Source: an uncultured Eubacteriales bacterium
GTDB taxonomy: Bacteria; Bacillota; Clostridia; Lachnospirales; Lachnospiraceae
Reading direction: 5' to 3'
DNA: 7,022 nt
NCBI GenBank assembly: GCA_900548855.1
Contig: URMF01000089.1
Span: forward strand, 1-7,022
Positions within the stretch are counted from its first letter, which is position 1, and each line of letters opens with the position of its first letter. The position numbers and the translations under genes were made by a program. The notes under the pieces are model-generated. The model was not told the origin of the DNA and did no database searches. It saw only the letters and a list, made by a program, of their open reading frames with translations. Positions 1 to 5,172 of this stretch are shown piece after piece.

Positions 1-191
1 CCACAACCGGAAACAAGGTGGCAGCTCTGGCGGAGGTAGGATATATTCCGGATATTCATAAGCTGGAGCAGTCCCGTGTCCCATGGGCATATTATATGAC
101 CTGGTCGAAGGAATTCTGTATTGGTGAGCAGTACAATCGGACAGAGCAGTTGAAGAGTATGTATGCAAGCAGTTATTCCGTGACACTGTAG
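1..191 (+). CDS. C-terminal end of a GH26-like beta-mannanase (partial)
   Basis: Only the last 62 residues are in the window; the frame is open from position 3 and ends with TAG at 189-191. The fragment contains LAEVGYIPD near its start and VPWAYYMTWSKEF at residues 26-38, followed by a short helix (EQLKSMY) and a final strand ending SVTL. This pattern is what I know from the end of the glycoside hydrolase family 26 (beta-mannanase) TIM barrel. The glutamate of LAEVG (fragment residue 11) lies where GH26 enzymes carry the catalytic nucleophile, and the Trp-rich strand contributes to the sugar-binding cleft. GH26 enzymes cut beta-1,4-mannan backbones. The signal peptide, any binding modules and the acid/base residue lie upstream and cannot be judged. 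No convincing terminator follows, and 65 bases separate it from the Nudix gene, so read-through is possible. Family assignment is from memory of motifs. Confidence 0.75.
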   Translation, partial: TTGNKVAALAEVGYIPDIHKLEQSRVPWAYYMTWSKEFCIGEQYNRTEQLKSMYASSYSVTL

Positions 192-256
192 GAGATTTAT
201 ATAGCTTTCCGGGTTGGGATGGAAAAAGGTTTGTATGGTAAGAAGGAGACAGCGGT

Positions 257-820
257 GTGAAATTCGTTGGAATTGAGAAAAAAGAGCAGGGTAAATTTAT
301 TAACCGGTATGACATTACATATGAAACCGCCGACCATAAACAGAAGGTTTATGAGATGATAAGCCGGAACCGGGAGATGACTACAAGGGAGGAACTGGCA
401 GACCATCCGCCGGATTCGGTAGTTCTGATTATGCATAATGAGACTGGGGATAAGCTGCTGCTAAACAGGGAATTCCGTATGGCCTGTGGGGATTTTGTAT
501 TTAATTTTCCGGCGGGACTCATTGACCCGGGGGAAGAATTTATGGAAAGTGCGAGAAGAGAGCTGAAAGAGGAGACGGGACTGGATTTGCTTCGGATAGA
601 GGATGTACTGGGGGAGAGCTTTTCGGCAATCGGCTTTTCAAATGAAAAAAATATCTGCGTTGTTGGCGTGGCGGGTGGAGTATTTGCACCAAGCACTTCA
701 GCGTTTGAGGAGATAGAGGCAGAATGGTACACAAGAGCGGAGGTAAGGGAACTGCTTGACACGGAATATTTTGCGGCACGTACCCAGGCTTACTGCTATC
801 TGTGGAGCAGGGAAGGTTAG
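257..820 (+). CDS. Nudix hydrolase, ADP-ribose pyrophosphatase type
   Basis: This 187-residue protein has a perfect Nudix box (GX5EX7REUXEEXGU) at residues 87-109: G87, E93, R101, E102, E105, E106 and G108, the Mg-binding signature. The preceding NFPAGLIDPGE context is typical of the ADP-ribose/nucleotide-sugar pyrophosphatase branch, which splits ADP-ribose into AMP and ribose-5-phosphate. An N-terminal beta-rich segment (residues 1-50) fits the dimerisation part of that branch. The start is GTG at 257, chosen because AAGGAG (243-248) sits 8 bases upstream; no in-frame ATG lies near it. The protein should be cytosolic; no signal peptide or membrane segment is seen. It lies 65 bases after the mannanase and 26 bases before a hairpin, so it is probably the last gene of its transcript. 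The exact substrate cannot be fixed from sequence alone. Confidence 0.93.
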   Translation: MKFVGIEKKEQGKFINRYDITYETADHKQKVYEMISRNREMTTREELADHPPDSVVLIMHNETGDKLLLNREFRMACGDFVFNFPAGLIDPGEEFMESARRELKEETGLDLLRIEDVLGESFSAIGFSNEKNICVVGVAGGVFAPSTSAFEEIEAEWYTRAEVRELLDTEYFAARTQAYCYLWSREG

Positions 821-845
821 AGACTTTAGCTGCCAAGCATATGAG

Positions 846-870
846 AAAAAATGTCCAGTGGACATTTTTT
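846..870 (+). terminator. A/T-flanked perfect hairpin, probable terminator after the Nudix gene
   Basis: AAAAAATGTCC (846-856) and GGACATTTTTT (860-870) pair perfectly over 11 bp around the 3-base loop AGT. The T run at the 3' end gives the shape of a rho-independent terminator, 26 bases after the Nudix stop. The A run on the other arm means it could also work on the opposite strand. The GC core is only 5 bp (TGTCC/GGACA with three G-C pairs), so termination may be partial, leaving read-through into the flavoprotein gene. It could instead belong to a dispersed intergenic repeat family. Confidence 0.6.
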
Positions 871-928
871 GAGTGGCACACTTGCTCAGAATTATCGAAA
901 TAAAAAAGAGGAAAGAGAGGAACAGACA

Positions 929-2086
929 ATGAAAATTACAGACAGTGTTTATTATGTGGGTGTGAATGACAGGGACTTGGATTTGTTTGAGGGACAATAT
1001 ATCATTCCAAATGGAGTGTCTTACAATTCCTATGTCATTATGGATGAAAAAATTGCCATTATGGATATGGTAGACAAAAGAAAAACGGAGGACTGGTTTG
1101 CAAACTTGGAGGAAGCTTTGGGAGAACGCAAACCGGAGTATTTGATTATTTCCCATATGGAGCCAGACCATTCAGCAAATCTTGCAGAGGTGCTTGAGAA
1201 GTATCCGGATATCAGGATTGTCTCCAATGCCAAGCTGTTTGGAATGCTGCCGCAATTTTTTGATGTGGATATTACGGACAGAAGTGTCGTAGTCAAGGAG
1301 GGAGATACCTTAGAGCTTGGAAGCCATACCCTGAATTTCATCATGGCGCCTATGGTGCACTGGCCAGAGGTTATGGTGACCTATGAGTCTCAGGATAAGA
1401 TTTTGTTCTCCGCAGATGGATTTGGAAAGTTTGGAGCGCTGGATGTGGATGAGGACTGGGCGTGTGAGGCAAGAAGGTATTACTTTAACATTGTTGGAAA
1501 ATATGGCATGCCGGTGCAGACATTACTTAAGAAAGCAGCGGCACTTGACATAAATATTATCTGCCCGTTGCACGGTCCGGTGCTTTCGGAAAATCTGGAA
1601 TATTATATTGGAAAGTATAAGATCTGGAGCAGCTATGAGCCGGAGGATAAAGGTATATTTATTGCCTATTCTTCGCTTCACGGAAATACTGCGGCGGCGG
1701 CAAAGGAGCTTGCTGCAAAGCTGGAGAAAAAGGGTGTGGAAAAGGTGGCAGTATCTGACCTGGCAAGAGAGGATATGGCAGAATGTATCGAGGATGCCTT
1801 CCGCTATGACCGCCTGGTAGTGGCATCACCTACCTATGACGGAGGTATCATGCCGGTCATGGAGGATTTTATTTATCATCTGAAGATAAAAGCATACCAG
1901 AAACGGACCGTAGCAATTATTGAAAATGGTTCCTGGGCGCCAATGTCGGGTAAACTGATGAAGGAGCAGTTTGAGGCGATGAAGGATGTTACGGTACTGG
2001 AAAATATGGTAACCATCCGTTCCACTGTAAAGGCAGCGGACCTTGACAATCTGGAAAAGCTGGCAGAGGAATTAGCAGAAAAATAA
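929..2086 (+). CDS. fprA: A-type flavoprotein (flavodiiron protein), oxygen/nitric oxide reductase
   Basis: This 385-residue protein is a complete two-domain flavodiiron protein. The N-terminal metallo-beta-lactamase-like half carries every expected diiron ligand: H76, E78, D80 and H81 in SHMEPDH, H144 in MVHWPE, D163 in SADGFG and H215 in PLHGPV. The C-terminal half (about 243-385) is a flavodoxin domain with the FMN phosphate loop YSSLHGNT (247-254) and a second loop at SPTYDGG (300-306). No rubredoxin domain is fused, so electrons presumably come from a separate rubredoxin. Family members reduce O2 to water or NO to N2O, protecting anaerobes. The frame is open further upstream to an ATG at 851, but that ATG lies inside the hairpin; the ATG at 929 has GAGAGGAA 7-8 bases upstream and matches the normal family N-terminus. 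No clear promoter was found between the hairpin and the gene. O2 versus NO preference cannot be read from sequence. Confidence 0.96.
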   Translation: MKITDSVYYVGVNDRDLDLFEGQYIIPNGVSYNSYVIMDEKIAIMDMVDKRKTEDWFANLEEALGERKPEYLIISHMEPDHSANLAEVLEKYPDIRIVSNAKLFGMLPQFFDVDITDRSVVVKEGDTLELGSHTLNFIMAPMVHWPEVMVTYESQDKILFSADGFGKFGALDVDEDWACEARRYYFNIVGKYGMPVQTLLKKAAALDINIICPLHGPVLSENLEYYIGKYKIWSSYEPEDKGIFIAYSSLHGNTAAAAKELAAKLEKKGVEKVAVSDLAREDMAECIEDAFRYDRLVVASPTYDGGIMPVMEDFIYHLKIKAYQKRTVAIIENGSWAPMSGKLMKEQFEAMKDVTVLENMVTIRSTVKAADLDNLEKLAEELAEK

Positions 2087-2099
2087 TACAGGACATACA

Positions 2100-2128
2100 A
2101 GAAGCGAAGGACACGGTCCTTCGCTTCT
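2100..2128 (+). terminator. Strong hairpin after the flavoprotein gene
   Basis: GAAGCGAAGGAC (2101-2112) pairs perfectly with GTCCTTCGCTTC (2116-2127) around loop ACG, and the flanking A2100-T2128 adds a thirteenth pair. It begins 13 bases after the flavoprotein stop. The following tract (TGTTAATG) is only weakly T-rich, so it may stabilise the 3' end or terminate imperfectly. Position and stability support a role in ending this transcript. From 2129 to about 2290 I see nothing but AT-rich sequence with no supported gene. Confidence 0.7.
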
Positions 2129-2289
2129 GTTAATGAGGGGGAGAATTTGAGTACAACTTAATGCACTCATATGAAAAGTTCTTACAAGACATAGTATATT
2201 GAAAAGTTGTGAAAAAAACGTGTCCGAAATGTATAGGTTTTGTGAATGGTTTCTTAAGAATTTTAAAAGGAAGAAATGGTCTGCCAGTC

Positions 2290-2329
2290 AAAAAGGCGGC
2301 ACACAATGGTTGTAGATTTGTGTGCCGCC
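2290..2329 (-). terminator. Intrinsic terminator of the 82-residue gene
   Basis: GGCGGCACACAA (2295-2306) is perfectly complementary to TTGTGTGCCGCC (2318-2329), a 12-bp GC-rich stem with an 11-base loop. Read on the minus strand, the stem is followed by TTTTT (complement of 2294-2290). It begins 5 bases after the minus-strand stop codon of the 82-residue gene. This is a textbook rho-independent terminator and fixes both direction and end of that transcript. Confidence 0.88.
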
Positions 2330-2334
2330 CTGGT

Positions 2335-2583
2335 TTATAGGGTTTTGTTGAAGCTACTGACATTTCCAACGACTGGTCTTGCATCCTTGCCATAACAGCC
2401 GGGGTCATTTAGAAGCAATGCGTCATCGATTGTGCTGCAGGCTGTATGAAAAAGGGATTCAAAGGTTTTTAGTTGCTTTGCTCTTTTTTCTTGCTGCTGT
2501 TTCTGGTGACGATGATTATATTTTGGGGTTGCTAAAATGGCGAAAACCGGATTAACAACCTGGGTATATGTTTGTGCATTCAT
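2335..2583 (-). CDS. Small protein of unknown function, 82 aa, with SigD-like promoter
   Basis: I do not recognise this protein. It is a real gene because the ATG at 2583 is preceded by a strong AAGGAGGAG, it stops just before a textbook terminator, and a flagellar-type promoter lies upstream. Residues 1-22 are uncharged and mildly hydrophobic (TQVVNPVFAILATP), residues 23-38 are a Lys/Arg/Gln-rich stretch, 40-60 look like an amphipathic helix (FESLFHTACSTIDDALLLND), and the tail carries a second cysteine. The N-terminal hydrophobic stretch is too short and polar for a confident signal peptide or membrane anchor. Its neighbour on the same strand (2781-3401) has the same promoter type but ends at its own hairpin, so the two look co-regulated rather than co-transcribed. 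A motility link is inferred only from the promoter. Confidence 0.85.
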   Translation of the reverse strand: MNAQTYTQVVNPVFAILATPKYNHRHQKQQQEKRAKQLKTFESLFHTACSTIDDALLLNDPGCYGKDARPVVGNVSSFNKTL

Positions 2584-2635
2584 GGTAATCTCCTCCTTGA
2601 AATTACGTTAGAATGCCATTAGCTTCTTATTATAT

Positions 2636-2662
2636 ATATCGGAATAAAAAAAGAATTTTATA
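2636..2662 (-). promoter_or_regulatory. SigD/sigma-28-like promoter for the 82-residue gene
   Basis: On the minus strand the box TCCGATAT (complement of 2636-2643) matches seven of eight bases of the SigD -10 consensus GCCGATAT. The -35 region is weaker: TAAA (2657-2660) stands at a spacing of 13, or TATA (2659-2662) at 15, where the consensus is TAAA with about 15. The box ends 52 bases before the ATG, almost the same distance as at the neighbouring 206-residue gene. Confidence 0.55.
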
Positions 2663-2698
2663 AGAAGGAAAAGAAAAGTTGATGTTATGGGAATACGC

Positions 2699-2747
2699 AA
2701 AACTGCCACCGATAAATGCTCTGGTCTGCAAATAAATCGGTGGCAGT
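2699..2747 (-). terminator. Hairpin terminator of the 206-residue gene
   Basis: ACTGCCACCGAT (2702-2713) pairs perfectly with ATCGGTGGCAGT (2736-2747) over 12 bp with a 22-base loop. On the minus strand the stem runs into TTTT (complement of 2702-2699), a short U tract. It lies 33 bases past the stop codon of the 206-residue gene and upstream of the SigD-like promoter of the next gene, so it separates the two transcripts. The U tract is short, so read-through is possible. Confidence 0.7.
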
Positions 2748-2780
2748 AGGATATATACTATTTTATGTGTTGATAAGGTT

Positions 2781-3401
2781 TCAAGCTTCCTCTCCCTTTT
2801 TCCACTCGTCAATTCCTTTCATAACAGCATCATATGTTTTCTGGGAAATTTCTGGAAGTTCGTCACCCCAAAGCTTTGCAGCGGCATCAAATCCCTTTTT
2901 GATAGCAGCACGCATTTCCTCGGCTTTCTCGCTGTCTCCGCCGGTTAAAGCCTTGGCAAAATCAAGAATACGCTCAGAGGTCTGTTTTACACCCCAGTAA
3001 CCATCTTCGGAGATATCCTCTGCTGCCTGTTTGGCAGTTGCTTCATCTACTGTAATACTTCCATCCAAAATACCCTGACGGAACTGACTCCACATGCTGG
3101 CATTTTTAGAGGTTGTTCCCTGCTTAGTAATTAACTGTTCTACAATTCCCTTTAACTGGGAAAGTCTTGCATCGGCATCGGCCTTTAATTTTGCAATGGT
3201 TGCACTGTCCACCTTGCTGTTTTTCTTTGTGGATGATGCGGTACTGGCACTATCCTTAGAAGACTCGTAAACAACACCGGTATCCTCTGCGCTCTTTGCT
3301 GCTGCTTCACTTGTCTTCACATCCGTGCTCTGACTATTGCCCTTAATCTGTGAAACTAAATCACTTGTATAAGTACTGCTTCCTACATTTCCTACTGACA
3401 T
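2781..3401 (-). CDS. Uncharacterised cysteine-free protein, 206 aa, with SigD-like promoter
   Basis: The ATG at 3401 has AAGGAGG about 8 bases upstream. Residues 1-65 are a Ser/Thr/Ala-rich, probably disordered tail. Residues 66-95 form a predicted amphipathic helix (around LKADADARLSQLKGIVEQL), and 120-206 form a compact mixed region with the striking motif EDGYWGVKQTSERILDFA at 132-149 and a WGDELPEISQKTYDAV segment at 178-193. There is no cysteine, no signal peptide and no membrane segment. I recall similar uncharacterised proteins from other flagellated bacteria (possibly near DUF5610), but this is memory and not a verified match. The upstream promoter resembles the flagellar SigD consensus. 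A cysteine-free protein with a disordered N-terminus would fit a flagellum-exported or flagellum-associated protein, but that is inference. It is monocistronic, with its own promoter and terminator. Confidence 0.9.
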   Translation of the reverse strand: MSVGNVGSSTYTSDLVSQIKGNSQSTDVKTSEAAAKSAEDTGVVYESSKDSASTASSTKKNSKVDSATIAKLKADADARLSQLKGIVEQLITKQGTTSKNASMWSQFRQGILDGSITVDEATAKQAAEDISEDGYWGVKQTSERILDFAKALTGGDSEKAEEMRAAIKKGFDAAAKLWGDELPEISQKTYDAVMKGIDEWKKGEEA

Positions 3402-3455
3402 AATATACCCTCCTTGGTTAATAAAAAAATATCTACTACGCAGTTTCTAAATAAA

Positions 3456-3483
3456 TTATCGACAGATAGTTAATATAAGTTTA
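3456..3483 (-). promoter_or_regulatory. SigD/sigma-28-like promoter for the 206-residue gene
   Basis: On the minus strand TAAA (complement of 3480-3483) is followed after 16 bases by GTCGATAA (complement of 3456-3463). The flagellar sigma-28 consensus is TAAA, about 15 bases, then GCCGATAA/T, so the match is 4/4 and 7/8 with a one-base-longer spacer. The -10 box ends 54 bases before the ATG. Confidence 0.7.
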
Positions 3484-3495
3484 TAGGAAAAATCA

Positions 3496-3522
3496 AATTT
3501 TTCAAGATTTTTTTGAAAAATT
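3496..3522. repeat. AT-rich inverted repeat upstream of the SigD-like promoter
   Basis: AATTTTTCAA (3496-3505) and TTGAAAAATT (3513-3522) are perfect inverted copies around a 7-base loop. It lies just upstream of the -35 element of the 206-residue gene. It has only one G-C pair per arm, so a terminator role is unlikely; it could act as an upstream A/T element or protein site, or be chance in AT-rich DNA. Confidence 0.35.
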
Positions 3523-3575
3523 GGCTAACAAACGTTCTGATGGTATTGCAAACAGTTCAGCCTGTAGGCAAAGTC

Positions 3576-3633
3576 AAAAAAATAATACAGCTATGTATAT
3601 TAGGGAATAAATATGCATAGCCGTATTATTTTT
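3576..3633 (-). terminator. Long intrinsic terminator of the EEP gene unit
   Basis: The arms 3578-3595 and 3616-3633 pair over 18 positions. The single mismatch (A3589 with C3622) becomes a G-U wobble in minus-strand RNA, and five further pairs (3597-3601 with 3610-3614) extend the stem beyond one bulged pair to an 8-base loop. The minus-strand transcript ends in seven U (complement of 3582-3576). The wobble and the U tract both favour the minus strand, about 80 bases after the EEP gene stop. Confidence 0.85.
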
Positions 3634-3712
3634 CAGCGTTAAATATTATGTTTCCTGTCTATTGTCTTCTCTACAAACTGGAAGTTGTATAATAATTATC
3701 ACGCTTGAAATA

Positions 3713-4417
3713 TTAATTCTCTAATATAAATTCAAAAGTTAGTGGAAAATGGTCTGAAAGCTTTGAAAATTCAGCATTTTCATGAACAATCATATTTCTA
3801 CAACGAGTAACATACTGCTCTTGCACAAAGACATGATCAACGCACATTCTCCGATTATTTTTGGGCTCTAAACGAGTAGCAATATTACAGATACACACAT
3901 GTTCTTTAAGAATATGATTAAATATTGTTCTATTTTCACATTCAATATAGTTTCCAGCATTAAAATCGCCTAAAACAATTTCTGAACTACAACTATTTAA
4001 ATTCTCCAAATCTTTTGCATTATCTTTACCGTGATATGCATGTAATCCAGTAATCTTAATATCTTTATATTTAACTGTAAGTATTCGATTACTATTAAAA
4101 GAATCACTATCAACTTTTTCAATTGTCCCTTTTTTAGCAATAACTACTGTCATCATAATTTGTTTTTTGGAAGATACATTATATTTAATATCATAATCTT
4201 TTTGGGGAAAGTCTTTCTCTAACTCTAAGAATAATGTATGTTTTTCCCAAGTTTCATTACTATAATATGGTATTTCCTGCAAAAAGCAAATAGCATCTTG
4301 ATTCTCTAAGTATTCTTTAACCCATTTTATAATAGATCTGTATCTTTGACATATAGGCATTAATGTTTTTTCTCTGTATAATCCAGTGTTCCAAGTCATA
4401 ATATATATATTTTTCAA
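3713..4417 (-). CDS. Endonuclease/exonuclease/phosphatase (EEP) family protein, TTG start
   Basis: This 234-residue protein has the full catalytic set of the EEP (DNase I/exonuclease III-like) fold: N10 in MTWNTG, metal-binding E48 in FLQEI, H126 in GLHAYHG, D151 and N153 in LGDFNAG, D194-H195 in VDHVFV, and D222-H223 in SDHFPL. Members cut phosphodiester or phosphate-ester bonds in DNA, RNA, lipids or small molecules; the substrate here is unknown. It is a minimal single domain without signal peptide or membrane segment, so probably cytosolic. The start is TTG at 4415-4417: GGAGG (complement of 4427-4431) lies 9 bases upstream, while the first internal ATG (4399) is 27 bases from it and would clip the first strand. 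The gene is very AT-rich (27% GC in one counted 60-base line) compared with ispE, suggesting transfer. It lies 86 bases downstream of the toxin gene on the same strand, with a possible promoter and a palindrome in the gap. Confidence 0.9.
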   Translation of the reverse strand: MKNIYIMTWNTGLYREKTLMPICQRYRSIIKWVKEYLENQDAICFLQEIPYYSNETWEKHTLFLELEKDFPQKDYDIKYNVSSKKQIMMTVVIAKKGTIEKVDSDSFNSNRILTVKYKDIKITGLHAYHGKDNAKDLENLNSCSSEIVLGDFNAGNYIECENRTIFNHILKEHVCICNIATRLEPKNNRRMCVDHVFVQEQYVTRCRNMIVHENAEFSKLSDHFPLTFEFILEN

Positions 4418-4450
4418 TTAGATATACCTCCACAAATTCCAGTTTCTGTT

Positions 4451-4479
4451 CCCATACAATTAACCTTTGGTTAATTCAA
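4451..4479 (-). promoter_or_regulatory. Palindrome within a possible promoter upstream of the EEP gene
   Basis: AATTAACC (4458-4465) and GGTTAATT (4469-4476) form a perfect 8-bp inverted repeat with a 3-base centre. On the minus strand it fills the spacer between TTGAAT (complement of 4474-4479) and TATGGG (complement of 4451-4456), which stand 17 bases apart. This would place an operator between -35 and -10, but the -10 is poor. There is no U tract, so a terminator after the toxin gene is less likely. Confidence 0.35.
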
Positions 4480-4503
4480 ATCTTTCTCATTTTAGAATTT
4501 TAA

Positions 4504-4806
4504 TCAAACGTATTCAAAAATTCCCTGAATAGCATCAGATATATTAATCATTTCTGAAAGTGGCAAACTATCTACTTTCTTGTAACCGCGAAGCGACATA
4601 TCTAACAATGCAAGTTTTTCACATTGTATATAGCCTTCCTTTTCTTCTGTAGCCATCCATATATGAAGTGGACCCGGAGTAGAATTTCTAATAATTGGAC
4701 ATCCAATTATTTCACCACTAGTATTAAAAAAATCCTTACTAACCACCAATACGGGATGTTTTATTTTTTCAATCTTAAGAATATCTCCTTGATGTAAAAA
4801 TTCCAT
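4504..4806 (-). CDS. Divergent MazF/PemK-like toxin of a type II toxin-antitoxin pair
   Basis: The 100-residue product has the order of MazF/PemK landmarks: QGDIL (6-10), HPVLVVSKD (17-25), GCPI (35-38), GYIQCEKLALLDMSLRGYKKV (58-78) and a C-terminal helix. MazF proteins are cytosolic endoribonucleases that cut mRNA at short motifs and are held by a MazE-type antitoxin. Oddities: only nine residues separate GDI from HPVLVV, so the usual long loop of MazF is missing, and His17 stands where MazF has its catalytic Arg (R29 in E. coli, HRPAVVLS), with II-R instead of the CTT/IT motif. I prefer the ATG at 4806 because GAGAGG (4814-4819 on the complement) is 7 bases upstream; an ATG at 4812 would add two residues but sits too close. 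TAATG overlaps the antitoxin stop, implying translational coupling. Toxin identity rests on motif order plus the partner gene. Confidence 0.87.
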   Translation of the reverse strand: MEFLHQGDILKIEKIKHPVLVVSKDFFNTSGEIIGCPIIRNSTPGPLHIWMATEEKEGYIQCEKLALLDMSLRGYKKVDSLPLSEMINISDAIQGIFEYV

Positions 4807-5048
4807 TACCATACCTCTCTTCCGACAGGTTCACCCCAATCATATTCGCCATCAAGCATTAACTTTCCATCAAACTCAGCGGCTCTCTCTTCCAAAGTTT
4901 TATGACGAAATGGTTTCACTAAAGTGATTACACCATCTGACACCGTGACATCTAAAAACTCATTCAATGCGATTCCTGCACTTCTCAATACTTCTTTTGG
5001 CAATCTGATTCCTTGACTATTTCCCCATTCTTTTACTTGTGCCTGCAT
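4806..5048 (-). CDS. MazE/AbrB-type antitoxin
   Basis: Residues 1-46 form a SpoVT/AbrB-type swapped-hairpin DNA-binding domain with the MazE hallmark KEWGNSQGIRLPKEVL (6-21), followed by DVTVSDGVITLVKP. Residues 47-80 are the acidic, probably flexible tail that would wrap the toxin, ending DWGEPVGREVW, a tail I associate with this antitoxin group. The 80-residue length is normal. The ATG at 5048 is preceded by GAGGAGG with 7 bases spacing. The gene lies first in the operon, as antitoxins usually do, and its stop overlaps the toxin start. It should neutralise the toxin and, as MazE proteins do, repress its own promoter; matching palindromes lie over that promoter. The gene is less AT-rich than the toxin and EEP genes after it. 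Confidence 0.93.
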   Translation of the reverse strand: MQAQVKEWGNSQGIRLPKEVLRSAGIALNEFLDVTVSDGVITLVKPFRHKTLEERAAEFDGKLMLDGEYDWGEPVGREVW

Positions 5049-5069
5049 ATATAAACCTCCTCACATTCG

Positions 5070-5090
5070 GTATATACATAGTATATACTA
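5070..5090. promoter_or_regulatory. Tandem GTATATAC palindromes, probable antitoxin operator
   Basis: GTATATAC occurs at 5070-5077 and again at 5081-5088, 11 bases (one helical turn) apart on the same face. The second copy is the centre of a perfect 12-bp palindrome, TAGTATATACTA (5079-5090), which covers the -10 box of the antitoxin promoter; the first lies just past the predicted start site. E. coli mazEF is also controlled through palindromes over its promoter. Binding by this antitoxin is inferred. Confidence 0.6.
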
Positions 5091-5108
5091 AGTGGTAGAA
5101 AATATCAA
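5080..5108 (-). promoter_or_regulatory. Near-consensus housekeeping promoter of the toxin-antitoxin operon
   Basis: On the minus strand TTGATA (complement of 5103-5108) is followed after exactly 17 bases by TATACT (complement of 5080-5085). Each box matches five of six bases of the sigma-70/SigA consensus. The -10 box ends 31 bases before the antitoxin ATG, leaving a short leader with a good ribosome binding site. Such a strong promoter fits an operon held down by autorepression. Confidence 0.75.
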
Positions 5109-5126
5109 TTAAATTCTCTTGATAGC

Positions 5127-5142
5127 ATTGGGAAATCCCAAT
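5127..5142. repeat. 16-base inverted repeat in the divergent intergenic region
   Basis: ATTGGGAAATCCCAAT is a perfect 7-2-7 inverted repeat. It lies upstream of the -35 box of the toxin-antitoxin promoter and about 75 bases upstream of the ispE promoter. It could be a protein binding site; no family was recognised. Confidence 0.4.
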
Positions 5143-5172
5143 TTGTCGTATTTATAAAACATGAAAATTACT

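Larger units (their letters stand above)
3402..3712. other. 311-base gene-free stretch between two minus-strand units
   Basis: This AT-rich gap holds the leader and SigD-like promoter of the 206-residue gene (3402-3483), an AT-only inverted repeat (3496-3522), and the long terminator of the EEP gene (3576-3633). The remaining pieces, 3523-3575 and 3634-3712, show no open frame with a ribosome binding site and no RNA gene that I can recognise. Confidence 0.7.

Noticed and set aside
851..928. Upstream extension of the flavoprotein frame to an ATG at 851 (26 extra residues).
   Set aside because: That ATG is inside the hairpin, has no ribosome binding site, and the added residues are unlike the family; the ATG at 929 has a good site.
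2268..2402. Short plus-strand frame starting ATG after AAAAGGAAGAA.
   Set aside because: It runs through the minus-strand terminator and into the 82-residue gene, and its sequence looks like no protein; judged a chance frame.
2716..3000. 94-residue plus-strand frame opposite the 206-residue gene.
   Set aside because: It covers a terminator hairpin and is antisense to a gene with a clear start site and promoter; a shadow frame.
3713..5048. AT-rich block as a transposon or integrated element with defined ends.
   Set aside because: No transposase, integrase, flanking direct repeat or terminal inverted repeat was seen; only composition suggests transfer.
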